Positions 36,611-45,651 of a stretch of 64,000 nucleotides of DNA are shown in pieces. Position numbers and translations under genes: made by a program. The notes beneath the pieces were generated by a model. The model saw nothing but the letters and a program-made list of their open reading frames with translations. It was not told the DNA's origin and did no database searches. The DNA is from Amphritea atlantica (GTDB lineage: Bacteria; Pseudomonadota; Gammaproteobacteria; Pseudomonadales; Balneatricaceae): contig NZ_JAHKQE010000019.1 in the NCBI RefSeq assembly GCF_018860855.1, positions 1-64,000 on the forward strand, read 5' to 3'. The number at the start of each line of letters is the position of its first letter. Position 1 is the first letter of the stretch.

Positions 36611-37546
36611 ATGTCAGAATTTAACCTGCTAGACCCTTTTCAGTTTCTCACTATCCCGCTGGGTGACTGGGTCGAGAGCATTCTCAACTATTTAGTACAA
36701 AATTTTCGTGAATTTTTTCGCGCTATCCGCTGGCCAATTGATCAGGTCTTAGAGTTCTCCGAAGCGATATTACAATCGATTCCACCACTGATCGGTATCA
36801 TCTTATCGTCACTCTTGGGCTGGCAACTCGCCGGTAAAAAAATGGGGGTATTTTGTGCCATTACCCTTTTCAGCCTCGGTTTGATCGGTGTCTGGTCTGA
36901 ATCAATGACCACCCTTTCACTAGTGCTCACCTCACTGTTTTTCTGTGTTGTATTCGGTGTGCCGCTGGGCATTCTGTCAGCCCGTAGTGACCGCGTAGAA
37001 AGAATCGTCCGTCCACTACTCGACGCCATGCAAACACTGCCCGCATTTGTTTATCTGGTGCCGGTCGTCATGCTGTTTGGTATTGGTAATGTGCCCGGCG
37101 TATTGGTCACCATCATCTTTGCCCTGCCGCCGCTGGTTCGCCTCACTAACCTCGGTATCCGTCAGGTGCCTGAAGATAAGATTGAAGCCGCCCGCGCGTT
37201 CGGTTGCACCCCCAAACAGATGCTCATGAAGGTTCAGCTCCCCTTAGCCATGCCAACCATTATGGCTGGCGTAAACCAAACCCTGATGCTGTCACTCTCA
37301 ATGGTCGTTATCGCCTCAATGATTTCGGTCGGCGGGCTTGGTCAGATGGTATTGCGAGGTATTGGTCGTTTAGATATGGGGCTGGCAACCGTTGGCGGAG
37401 CAGGTCTGGTACTGCTGGCCATCTTCCTTGATCGTTTAACACAAGCAATGGGTGAACGTTCCGATACAAGCAATACCTTGCACTGGTACGAAACCGGTCC
37501 CGTTGGTTTTTTCGTGCGTGGCTATCGCAGCATGCAAACCCGCTAA
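36611..37546 (+). CDS. proW: Glycine betaine/proline betaine ABC transporter permease
   Basis: The 311-residue ProW-type permease has a cytoplasmic or amphipathic N-terminal region ([20 protein letters not shown]) and about six to seven membrane segments. The conserved permease loop is [29 protein letters not shown] (read in two parts). The [20 protein letters not shown] block is characteristic. It is 33 bases after proV with a GGGGAAG ribosome site. Confidence 0.94.
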   Translation: MSEFNLLDPFQFLTIPLGDWVESILNYLVQNFREFFRAIRWPIDQVLEFSEAILQSIPPLIGIILSSLLGWQLAGKKMGVFCAITLFSLGLIGVWSESMTTLSLVLTSLFFCVVFGVPLGILSARSDRVERIVRPLLDAMQTLPAFVYLVPVVMLFGIGNVPGVLVTIIFALPPLVRLTNLGIRQVPEDKIEAARAFGCTPKQMLMKVQLPLAMPTIMAGVNQTLMLSLSMVVIASMISVGGLGQMVLRGIGRLDMGLATVGGAGLVLLAIFLDRLTQAMGERSDTSNTLHWYETGPVGFFVRGYRSMQTR

Positions 37547-37596
37547 TCCGTTAGCTAAATGAAACTCAACTTAAAAAAATAAATGAGGATTTAAAC

Positions 37597-38625
37597 ATGA
37601 TCCAGTCACACCTGAAAAAGCTCAACCGCTCTATGGTCAAACTGACCGCAACCGCTGCCCTAGCCGCATTGACCTTCAGTGCGACCAGCCAAGCGGAATC
37701 CATGCCGGGCAAAGGCGTTGAAGTTACCCCCATCTTTCCTAGTATTGCCGAAGAACGTTTTCGTGGCGAAATAGCCATTGCCGGATTGGAAGCCCTCGGT
37801 TACGAAGTTGAAGAGCCTAAAGAAACCGAATATGCCACCATGATGCTGGCGCTGTCTTACGGTGATGCAGACTTCAGTGTACACATGTGGGATATCCTCC
37901 ATGACAGCTTTTATCAAAAGGCCGGTGGCGATAAATACATGGTTAAAGCAGGGGATATCATTCCCGGTGTTTTACAGGGTTACCTGATCGATAAAAAGAC
38001 CGCCGATAAATACAACATCACCAAGCTGACCGATCTTCAAAAACCGGAGATTGCCAAATTATTCGATGCCAATGGCGACGGTAAAGCCGATCTAACCGGT
38101 TGTAACCCAGGCTGGGGCTGTGAACTGGTGATTAACCATCATATGAAAGCCTATGATCTAGAAGACACCGTTAGCCACAATCAGGGATCTTACTTTGCCC
38201 TAATGGCCGATACCATTACCCGTTACAAAGAAGGTCAGCCAGTATTCTACTTCACTTGGGTTCCACAATGGATCGCCGGTGTACTGGTAGAAGGTGAAGA
38301 TGTTGTCTGGTTGGAAGTGCCTTACACGTCACTTCCCGATGGCAACAACGATGTTAACACCAGCTTCGAGGGTAAAAATCTTGGTTTTGCGGTCGATCAG
38401 GTGAAATCCGTATTGAATCGCGAATTCGCTGAAGAAAACCCAGTCGCCACTAAGTTCCTATCATTGGTACAGATCACTGCCGGTGATGAAAGTGCTCAGA
38501 ACTTGAAGATGCAAAATGGCGAAAAATCCATTGCTGATATCAAGCGTCATGCGCACGACTGGATTGCCGCTCACCAAGCTAAGTTTGATAGCTGGTTAGC
38601 CGCTGCCCGTGCCGTTGAAAAATAA
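37597..38625 (+). CDS. proX: ProX-type periplasmic glycine betaine/proline betaine binding protein
   Basis: The 342-residue protein has a signal peptide ending near TSQAES. It is very similar to enterobacterial ProX, for example in QGYLIDKKTADKYNI, KLFDANGDGKADLTGCNPGW and MADTITRYKEGQPVFYFTW. The three tryptophans that form the betaine-binding cage in ProX are present in HMWDILHD, NPGWGCE and FYFTWVPQW. Glycine betaine and proline betaine are therefore the likely ligands. Last gene of proVWX; a repeat-containing terminator follows. Confidence 0.94.
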   Translation: MIQSHLKKLNRSMVKLTATAALAALTFSATSQAESMPGKGVEVTPIFPSIAEERFRGEIAIAGLEALGYEVEEPKETEYATMMLALSYGDADFSVHMWDILHDSFYQKAGGDKYMVKAGDIIPGVLQGYLIDKKTADKYNITKLTDLQKPEIAKLFDANGDGKADLTGCNPGWGCELVINHHMKAYDLEDTVSHNQGSYFALMADTITRYKEGQPVFYFTWVPQWIAGVLVEGEDVVWLEVPYTSLPDGNNDVNTSFEGKNLGFAVDQVKSVLNREFAEENPVATKFLSLVQITAGDESAQNLKMQNGEKSIADIKRHAHDWIAAHQAKFDSWLAAARAVEK

Positions 38626-38647
38626 TCTCACCCTAAGCTAAACAAAG

Positions 38648-38707
38648 GCACTTTCGAGAGACGCTTTCGAGAAGCACTTTCAAGAAGCACTCTCGAGTGC
38701 CTTTTTT
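38648..38707 (+). repeat. Degenerate 13-base tandem repeats forming the proX terminator
   Basis: GCACTTTCGAGA, ACGCTTTCGAGAA, GCACTTTCAAGAA and GCACTCTCGAGTG occur in a row. The last can form GCACT/AGTGC with a CTCG loop followed by a T6 run, and the first can also pair with the last. The result is a terminator with several possible folds. Confidence 0.7.
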
Positions 38708-38744
38708 ACCCTCTACAGAGTCTTTATCAGCAGGATTATTTGCC

Positions 38745-40079
38745 ATGAATTTGTATCACTTTGTGCAAACGCTGAGTTTTTCTAACCTACCGGAAGCAAC
38801 CCGTCACCGTGTCAGCATCTCATTGCTGGACATTATTGGCGTGCTAGCAGGCGCCATCAATAACCAAACCAGCCAGAACATCCGCGACTATGCCCAACAA
38901 CACTACCCTGGCGTCAACCATAACGCTCGGCTACTGTTTGATGGACGTTCGGTGCATCCTCTCGGTGCAGCCTGGGCCGGTGGTTTCAGTGCCGATAGTT
39001 TGGACGCCCACGAAGGTCACTTTACCTCTAAAGGTCATGCTGGCGCGACGGTCGTACCTGCCCTACTGGCACTGGCGGATGCCTATCGTCAGCAGGGTCA
39101 TGAGATCAGCGGTGAAACCTTCTTATCAGCATTGACCGTGGCCTACGAAACGGGGCTGCGTGCCGGTGTTGCGCTCATGCACAACGCCCCTGAATACCAT
39201 GCATCGGGCGCCTTTTCTGGACTAGGCGTGGTGTGCGGCGCAGCCCGCCTATTGAACTTGGATGAAGACACCTTTATGCACGCGTTGGGGATCGCCGAAT
39301 ACTTTGGCCCACGCTGCCCAATGATGCGTTTAATTGATTTCCCATCCAACCTCCGGGATGCTCATGGCGCGGGGGCCTATGCCGGTCTTAATGCGGTCTT
39401 TATGGCGCAATCGGGTATTACCGGCGCACCGGCAGAAACCGTTGCCGACGACACGATCGCCCACTGTTGGGATGATCTAGGTGAACGCTGGGAGATCGAT
39501 GCCCAATACTTTAAGCCTTGGCCTGTCTGCCGCTGGGCACAGCCATCACTGACCGCGGTCACGGCGTTGCTGCAGGCGCATCCAGAGATTAACGGAGACA
39601 GTGTCGATACAATCGAGATTGAAACGTTTCATGAATCGATGCGACTCCAAGGGCATTTCCCCCGCAATGCCGATGAAGCGCAATATGGACTGGCCTTTCC
39701 GGTCGCCGCCTTAATTGCTAGGGGTCAGGTAGGCCCGTCTGAAGTCACCGGGGACGCTATCTTTGCCGATGATATTCTAGCGATCAGTGGCAAGATCGAG
39801 ATTAAAGAAGCGGCTGACCTGTCTGCACGGTTTCCGCAAGAGATCCTGTCCCGCGTTACCCTAACGCTGAAAGACGGTCGCTGTTTCACTAGCCCGATCA
39901 CCCAGGCCAAAGGCGATCCAGACACACCGATGAGTGACTCAGAGTTTAAAGAGAAGTTTGCCCGACTCGCCGGTGTTAACCTTGAGCTAGCCCGATGCAA
40001 GCAGATAGTGGCTGCGGTTGAACAATTGGATAACGCCCCACACTGTAACACGCTATTTAATCTAATCATGCAACCCTAA
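38745..40079 (+). CDS. MmgE/PrpD-family protein
   Basis: The 444-residue protein matches the MmgE/PrpD family, which includes 2-methylcitrate dehydratase and cis-aconitate decarboxylase. Supporting blocks are ISLLDIIGVLAGA, DAHEGHFTSKGHAGATVVPA and the C-terminal L-K-D-G region. The start at 38745 follows an AGGA site; the in-frame GTG at 38697 lies within the upstream terminator. The genes around it concern betaines, so the substrate may be a hydroxy-acid breakdown product, but nothing in the sequence shows which. No prpB or prpC is present. Confidence 0.82.
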   Translation: MNLYHFVQTLSFSNLPEATRHRVSISLLDIIGVLAGAINNQTSQNIRDYAQQHYPGVNHNARLLFDGRSVHPLGAAWAGGFSADSLDAHEGHFTSKGHAGATVVPALLALADAYRQQGHEISGETFLSALTVAYETGLRAGVALMHNAPEYHASGAFSGLGVVCGAARLLNLDEDTFMHALGIAEYFGPRCPMMRLIDFPSNLRDAHGAGAYAGLNAVFMAQSGITGAPAETVADDTIAHCWDDLGERWEIDAQYFKPWPVCRWAQPSLTAVTALLQAHPEINGDSVDTIEIETFHESMRLQGHFPRNADEAQYGLAFPVAALIARGQVGPSEVTGDAIFADDILAISGKIEIKEAADLSARFPQEILSRVTLTLKDGRCFTSPITQAKGDPDTPMSDSEFKEKFARLAGVNLELARCKQIVAAVEQLDNAPHCNTLFNLIMQP

Positions 40080-40233
40080 AAAGATCGCTGGAACGCTTTT
40101 CCAGCCCCACACAACCCGTTGATAAAGCGAGATAAAAAGCCGTTAAGGTCGTAATGACTACATCTATTGTTAAAAATAGCAGTACAATTACCTCCTTAAA
40201 CGGCCCATCTTTTCATCTATAGAGACGCGATCA

Positions 40234-41280
40234 ATGACAGACTCACCGACCAAACGAGACTTCAGCAAAGCGATCAGTGATACCAACAAGGTATTTTTAA
40301 ACGAGAATAACGCTGAGCAACAGCTGGTTAAAGTCGGTTTCATTCTGCAGAAAAACTTCTCGATGGTAGCCTTTACTGGCGCGGTCGATGTGCTGGTAAC
40401 CGCCAATCTGGTACTGCCGGGGCAACGCTTTGATTATATGACCCTCGGGATCGATTCCCGTATGGTCACCAGTGATCTAGGCATCGATATCGCCACCGGC
40501 GGCACCATTGAAACCCTGCCTATTCAACATCGTAATGAGCTGGACATACTGGTTGTCTGCGGTGGTTTTCGCTGTTCACTCGCCCCCAATGCCAAACTCA
40601 CCACCTGCCTAAGAGCGGCGGATAAATTGGGGATCACCTTAGCAGGCCTATGGAACGGCGCCATTCCACTGGCACATGCCGACCTAATGGCACAACAAGA
40701 GTGTGCCGCCCATCCAGACAACCATGCTTATATGCGCGAACAGTTCCCTAACACCAAGGTGTCCGACAAAACGCTGGTAATTGGTGAAAAACGCGCTACC
40801 TGTGCCGGCCCCGTGAGCGCCCTAGAGATGATGCTGAAACTGATTGCTCAACGGCAAGGTAATGACATTGTTCGCGCCGTAAGAGAGATCTTAAGCTGCG
40901 ATCAGGTTGCTGAAAATCAAGAATCGATTCCGTTACAGGTCGGTGATAACCCAACCTTTCCGGAAACGCTACGCAACATCATGGTGTTGATGCGTAATAA
41001 TATCGAAGAGCCTCTCAGCCTTGAAGAACTGGCTGATTGTATCGATATCTCCCGCCGCCAGATGGAGCGCCTGTTTCAGTCACACTTAGAAACCAGTCCG
41101 TCACGCTATTATCTCGAACTGCGAATCACCCATGCTCGCCGCTTGTTACTACAGAGCAATGAGAGTATCACCAATGTGTCACTGGCCTGCGGCTTCGTTA
41201 GCACGAGTCATTTTAGCAACTGCTTTAAAGACTATTTCGGTTTATCACCCAGCGCTGCACGACAAAAGCAGAATAGCTGA
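40234..41280 (+). CDS. GlxA/AraC-family regulator, paralogue of the one at 11157
   Basis: The 348-residue protein has a DJ-1-like domain and a C-terminal AraC domain (LEELADCIDISRRQMERLFQ, FVSTSHFSNCFKDYFG). Like its paralogue at 11157 it has GLWNGAIPLAHA in place of the cysteine elbow. It lies downstream of proVWX-mmgE and 20 bases ahead of another GlxA-family gene, with which it should be co-transcribed. The family context (GbdR, SouR, CdhR) suggests a ligand such as a methylated glycine or carnitine derivative. Its targets are probably the flanking genes. Confidence 0.86.
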   Translation: MTDSPTKRDFSKAISDTNKVFLNENNAEQQLVKVGFILQKNFSMVAFTGAVDVLVTANLVLPGQRFDYMTLGIDSRMVTSDLGIDIATGGTIETLPIQHRNELDILVVCGGFRCSLAPNAKLTTCLRAADKLGITLAGLWNGAIPLAHADLMAQQECAAHPDNHAYMREQFPNTKVSDKTLVIGEKRATCAGPVSALEMMLKLIAQRQGNDIVRAVREILSCDQVAENQESIPLQVGDNPTFPETLRNIMVLMRNNIEEPLSLEELADCIDISRRQMERLFQSHLETSPSRYYLELRITHARRLLLQSNESITNVSLACGFVSTSHFSNCFKDYFGLSPSAARQKQNS

Positions 41281-41300
41281 GCATAAAGAAAGGTGCGGCC

Positions 41301-42251
41301 TTGAGTATCCATGTTAGCTTTATACTACTGCCCGGGTTCGCCCTAACCTCGTTTTCGCTGGCGGTTGAAGCCCTCAGTGTTGCCAATCAACTCAGTGGTG
41401 AAGCGCTATATGAATTCACTATCTGTTCACCTGAAAGCAGCCCTCACCTCAACCATATTATCAGCTCTAATGGTGTACCCGTTGAGGTCACGGCAAGTTT
41501 AGATAGCGCCTACCAAAGCGATCTTGTCTTTATTGCCGGCTATCAACATTGCGCTCGCTATCACAACCAAGCGTTAACCCATCTGCTCAAACAATTAAAC
41601 CGACAGGGTCGTCGAATTGTCTCGTTGAGTAGCGCCAGCTTTATTCTTGCAAAATGTGGTTTATTACAAGGTAAGAGTTGCACCTTAGTGCCTGAACATT
41701 TGAATATTTTTGCTGAGCTTTACCCGCAGATTACTCTGCAGGAAAACCTATATACCGTCACCGATAACATTTGCACCAGTGCCGGTGGCACTGCCACTCT
41801 CGATCTGATGCTCTACCTTATCGGACAGGATCAGGGACGCGATTTTATCTATCAAGTCTCGCAGCAATTTATGCAAGAAAGAATCCGTAGTAGTGCTGAG
41901 ATGCAGACCACTTGCCAGCAAGTCAGCTTGCGAATTAAATCACCCTGCTTAGGGGCGGCGGTCGAACTCATGAAGAAGCACCTTGATAATCCCTACCCCA
42001 TTGCCACATTGGCCAAGCGGATAGGCACGACACAGCGCAATTTAGAAATGGTGTTCCAAAAATATGAACAGACAACCCCTGGCCGTTACTATGTTCAGCT
42101 GCGTTTACAGCAAGCCAAACAGTTACTGGAAGAAAGCCATCTGAATCTCAGTGCCATTGCTCAGGCTACCGGATTCAGTTCACAAAGCCACTTTGGCAAA
42201 TGTTTTAAAGAGCGCTACGGTTGTTCCCCCTCGGCCCTCAGAAAACATTAA
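41301..42251 (+). CDS. Divergent GlxA/AraC-family regulator with TTG start
   Basis: The 316-residue protein has the same two-domain layout (DJ-1-like VSFILLPGFALTSFSLAVEA, then AraC LAKRIGTTQRNLEMVFQ and FSSQSHFGKCFKERYG), but is distant from the other three regulators. The cysteine elbow reads SLSSASFILAKCGLL. No in-frame ATG exists before the conserved N-terminus; TTG at 41301 preceded by AAAGGTG gives the right length. It is 20 bases after the previous regulator gene and 116 bases before the 2-oxoglutarate oxygenase gene, which may be its target. Confidence 0.82.
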   Translation: MSIHVSFILLPGFALTSFSLAVEALSVANQLSGEALYEFTICSPESSPHLNHIISSNGVPVEVTASLDSAYQSDLVFIAGYQHCARYHNQALTHLLKQLNRQGRRIVSLSSASFILAKCGLLQGKSCTLVPEHLNIFAELYPQITLQENLYTVTDNICTSAGGTATLDLMLYLIGQDQGRDFIYQVSQQFMQERIRSSAEMQTTCQQVSLRIKSPCLGAAVELMKKHLDNPYPIATLAKRIGTTQRNLEMVFQKYEQTTPGRYYVQLRLQQAKQLLEESHLNLSAIAQATGFSSQSHFGKCFKERYGCSPSALRKH

Positions 42252-42366
42252 TTTCTCGTTTTAACACGCTATATTTTCGCTTTGGTGATAGTCCACACAC
42301 CCCCTCATCACTGACACTTAAGATCACAGAAAAAACAACTCAGACCATCATTTTAGGGGTGATATC

Positions 42367-43371
42367 ATGTCTACTACCGCTGCAGTTCAAATGGATCCAG
42401 GACTACAAAGTAAAACCACGACCTTCAACGAAATACCGGTCATCGATATAGCACCTCTGATCGATGGTAGTAACCCTCAACAAGTCGCTGAAGAACTGGC
42501 CTTTGTCTGTGAGCATATCGGTTTCCTCTATATCAAAAATCACGGTATCGATAAGCAACTCATCTCACAGATGTATGCACAAACAAAAGCTTTCTTTGAT
42601 CGCCCCATGGAAGAGAAGCAGAAACTCAATATTATTCATTCAGGGCCAACATTACGCGGCTACATTCCCATGTATGGCGAAAATGTAGACCCAGACAATA
42701 CCCGTGATTATAAGGAAGTCTTTGATTTTGGCCTGCACGAGGATGAGGTTTCACCCTTCTTCGGCCCAAACCTGATGCCCGCAAATGACCCCGATGGTTT
42801 TCGCATCATCACCGAACAATACCATCAAGCCATGATGAAGCTAGGGCGTACCTTAGTCAGCGGTATCGCGTTAAGCCTAGGACTACCGGCTGATTATTTT
42901 GAAAAGCTACAACAAAACCCCATCACCATTCAACGCTTACTCCACTACCCACCGCAGACAGGTGCAGTGAGCCAACGTGAAATTGGTATCGGTGCACATA
43001 CCGATTATGGCTTTCTCACCATACTGTCGCAGGATAATGTTGGCGGACTTCAAGTGCAGAATGCCCATGGTGAATGGGTCAGTGCGCCCCCGATCGATGA
43101 TACCTTTATTGTTAATATTGGCGATCTAGTGCAAACATTTACCAATGATCGTTATATCTCTACGCTTCACCGGGTGGTTAACACCAGTGGCCAAGAACGC
43201 TACTCAATCCCCTTCTTTATGGATCTGGATTTCGATGCTGAAGTAAAAGTGATTGATCAATGTCAGGGGATAGATAACCCACCACGCTATCAGCCCTATA
43301 CCTGTGGACAACATAAGTACCGTCGCTTTGTTGATAGCTATGAACACCTTAATGACTATCAAGCACACTGA
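42367..43371 (+). CDS. 2-oxoglutarate/Fe(II)-dependent oxygenase (IPNS-like)
   Basis: The 334-residue protein has the isopenicillin N synthase-like fold: FNEIPVIDIAPLI and FVCEHIGFLYIKNHGID at the N-terminus, iron ligands H-x-D in GAHTDYGFLT and the distal histidine in STLHRVVN, and the cosubstrate R-x-S in ERYSIPFF. It is a soluble oxygenase; substrates in this family include amino acids, purines and small amines. Its place after two GlxA-family regulators and before betBA hints at hydroxylation or demethylation of a betaine-like compound, which is inference. A good AGGGGTG ribosome site supports the start. Confidence 0.86.
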   Translation: MSTTAAVQMDPGLQSKTTTFNEIPVIDIAPLIDGSNPQQVAEELAFVCEHIGFLYIKNHGIDKQLISQMYAQTKAFFDRPMEEKQKLNIIHSGPTLRGYIPMYGENVDPDNTRDYKEVFDFGLHEDEVSPFFGPNLMPANDPDGFRIITEQYHQAMMKLGRTLVSGIALSLGLPADYFEKLQQNPITIQRLLHYPPQTGAVSQREIGIGAHTDYGFLTILSQDNVGGLQVQNAHGEWVSAPPIDDTFIVNIGDLVQTFTNDRYISTLHRVVNTSGQERYSIPFFMDLDFDAEVKVIDQCQGIDNPPRYQPYTCGQHKYRRFVDSYEHLNDYQAH

Positions 43372-43394
43372 TCGATAGGCATAAATCAGGGCCG

Positions 43395-43413
43395 GTCCGC
43401 TTTTTAAGCGGAC
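43395..43413 (+). other. Stem-loop after the 2-oxoglutarate oxygenase gene
   Basis: GTCCGCTT and AAGCGGAC form an 8-bp perfect stem with a 3-base loop, 24 bases after the stop. It lacks a following T run, so termination strength is uncertain. Confidence 0.6.
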
Positions 43414-44077
43414 TCGCCCAACGTTGATGTGAGCCAAGTGATGCTCGAGCGACTCACATCTCAAATCATTAACATCGATCACTCCAGAGCTATAATACAA
43501 CTTCCATACTCTATCCCTTATCGATAAGTCATCCAGATAAGCCGTCCAGATAACCCACTCATTGAGACTGACGATTAAGCCCGAATGTTAACGTCAAAGC
43601 ATTCAGCAACGTCTTCGCCCAGATATTCAACGATAAGTCGCAGCTTAAAACCGTCAAACGACATGAATCAGAAACGACATACTCTCTAATGGTCAATTTA
43701 TCGGCATGAAATCACTGACCGTTCGCGTCAAATAAATATCTTTTTGCGACATATCTTCTCTCCTAGCCAGAAATCAACCAAAAAAACCAAAAAAATTTAA
43801 TCCATTTAAATCAAATACTTATATTAACAATTAAAACTGATGTTTAAATAATGATCGGTTCCATCTTGTCACTTAAAAAATTTAAGTTCTAAAAACGACA
43901 CCTTTCACTTTTGACATTTGCTCACTAAATAGCCAGTATTATTTTTAATTAAACGATCAATCAATAAAAACCGATCGTTCCTGATAACGCTAACGACAGC
44001 CCTTCTCATCGGGACTCGTTGTACATAACCGGTGCCTGCCCTGATTGATGGGCACCGTAAAAGTGAGACTAAGCCTC
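43414..44077. other. Long upstream region of betBA-choXWV
   Basis: About 660 AT-rich bases without a convincing gene. The final 140 bases hold the candidate BetI site at 43941-43979. Nothing else was recognised. Confidence 0.5.
43941..43979. promoter_or_regulatory. Candidate BetI operator upstream of betB
   Basis: ATTTTTAATTAAACGA at 43941-43956 is repeated exactly, in inverse orientation, upstream of betI (52321-52336). The overlapping 7-base arms AACGATC (43952) and GATCGTT (43973) make an inverted repeat. On the minus strand the core reads ATTGATTGATCGTTTAAT, which resembles known BetI sites in general style. It is about 120 bases before the betB start. Confidence 0.6.
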
Positions 44078-45535
44078 ATGCAAACAGCTCTATATATTAA
44101 CGGCCGCTACCAAAACGCGACCTCCGGCGAAACCTTTAACAGCATCAACCCAGCAACAGGTGAGGTGCTTGCCGAGGTGCAACAGGCCTCTCTAGCCGAT
44201 GTTGATCTAGCCGTTGCCGCCGCTCAAGCAGGTTTCAAGGTATGGTCGGCAATGAGTGGCGCCGAACGGGGCCGGATTCTGATGAAAGCCGTGAGCCTTT
44301 TGCGCGAACGTAATGATGAATTAGCCTTGCTGGAAGTGCTGGATACCGGTAAACCACTGCAAGAAGCTAACTGTGTTGATATCGCCACCGGCGCGGATGT
44401 GATCGAATATTACGCGGGATTGGCAGCAACCATTCATGGACAACAACAGGATCTAGGCGGCACAAACTTCTTTTATAGCCGTCGCGAACCGCTCGGCATC
44501 TGTGCCGGTATCGGTGCATGGAACTACCCTATTCAAATTGCGATGTGGAAATCAGGCCCAGCACTTGCTGCCGGTAACTGCATGATTTTTAAACCCTCAG
44601 AAGAAACCCCGCTGAGTGTGCTTAAACTGGCGGAAATCTTTAGCGAAGCGGGCTTGCCCGATGGCGTGTTCAATGTTGTGCAGGGTGATTATCGGGTCGG
44701 CCAAGCACTTTCCCGTCATCCTGACATTGCCAAGGTATCCTTCACCGGCGAATGCGGTACGGGTAAAAAGGTGATGGCCGATGCTGCCGGATCACTCAAA
44801 GAGGTCACCATGGAGCTAGGCGGCAAGTCGCCTCTGATTGTGTTCGCTGATGCCAATGTTGAAAACGCCGTTGCCGGTGCCATGCTGGCTAACTTCTATA
44901 CCCAAGGCGAGGTGTGCACCAACGGCACGCGGGTATTCGTCCACGATAGTATCTACGATGAGTTTGTCCAGAAAGTTGCCGAACGAACCGAGCGAATGAT
45001 TATTGGTGATCCTACCGACCTCAATACGCAGGTCGGCGCGCTGATCTCAACAGACCATATGGAAAAAGTGCTGGGGTTCATCTCTGCGGCTAAAGCAGCC
45101 GGTGCCCGCCTAGTGTGCGGTGGTGAGCGGGCCACTGAAAACGGCCTTGAGAAAGGCTGCTTTGTAAAACCAACCGTGTTTGCTGACTGTACCGACGAGA
45201 TGCCAAATGTCAAAGAGGAGATCTTCGGACCGGTGATGTCGATTCTGCGCTTTAGCGGCGAAGACGAGGTTATCCAACGGGCTAACGATACCGAATACGG
45301 ACTGGCTGCCGGTGTTTTCTCAACCGACTTCTCCCGTGCTCATCGAGTCATTGCCCGCCTTCAGGCAGGTATCTGTTGGATTAATACATGGGGCGCTTCA
45401 CCCGCTGAGATGCCCGTCGGTGGTTATAAACAGTCTGGGGTTGGCCGGGAAAATGGGATTGAGACCCTCAATCATTACACCCAAGTTAAGAGCGTCTATG
45501 TTGAGTTGGGTGATGTCGAGTGCCCTTACGAATAG
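44078..45535 (+). CDS. betB: Betaine aldehyde dehydrogenase
   Basis: The 485-residue enzyme oxidises betaine aldehyde to glycine betaine with NAD(P). BetB blocks: [14 protein letters not shown] at the start, [41 protein letters not shown], catalytic glutamate in TMELGGKSP, catalytic C280 in GEVCTNGTR and [21 protein letters not shown] at the end. I chose 44078 because family members begin around there, although TTG 44045 and ATG 44048 are in frame. First gene of betBA-choXWV; a BetI-type repeat lies upstream. Confidence 0.96.
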   Translation: MQTALYINGRYQNATSGETFNSINPATGEVLAEVQQASLADVDLAVAAAQAGFKVWSAMSGAERGRILMKAVSLLRERNDELALLEVLDTGKPLQEANCVDIATGADVIEYYAGLAATIHGQQQDLGGTNFFYSRREPLGICAGIGAWNYPIQIAMWKSGPALAAGNCMIFKPSEETPLSVLKLAEIFSEAGLPDGVFNVVQGDYRVGQALSRHPDIAKVSFTGECGTGKKVMADAAGSLKEVTMELGGKSPLIVFADANVENAVAGAMLANFYTQGEVCTNGTRVFVHDSIYDEFVQKVAERTERMIIGDPTDLNTQVGALISTDHMEKVLGFISAAKAAGARLVCGGERATENGLEKGCFVKPTVFADCTDEMPNVKEEIFGPVMSILRFSGEDEVIQRANDTEYGLAAGVFSTDFSRAHRVIARLQAGICWINTWGASPAEMPVGGYKQSGVGRENGIETLNHYTQVKSVYVELGDVECPYE

Positions 45536-45651
45536 CGCTTCCCCATCGTTCTTAACAATCGTCCTTTTAAACAGAAAGGGCGTCACGAAACGATGAAATG
45601 GTATGGCACCGAGTGGCCAGTATATTCAGCTTATTTTTCAGCGGTAGACCT

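Noticed and set aside
43414-44077. Insertion sequence or phage remnant in the long betB upstream region
   Set aside because: No transposase fragment, terminal repeats or target duplication could be seen.
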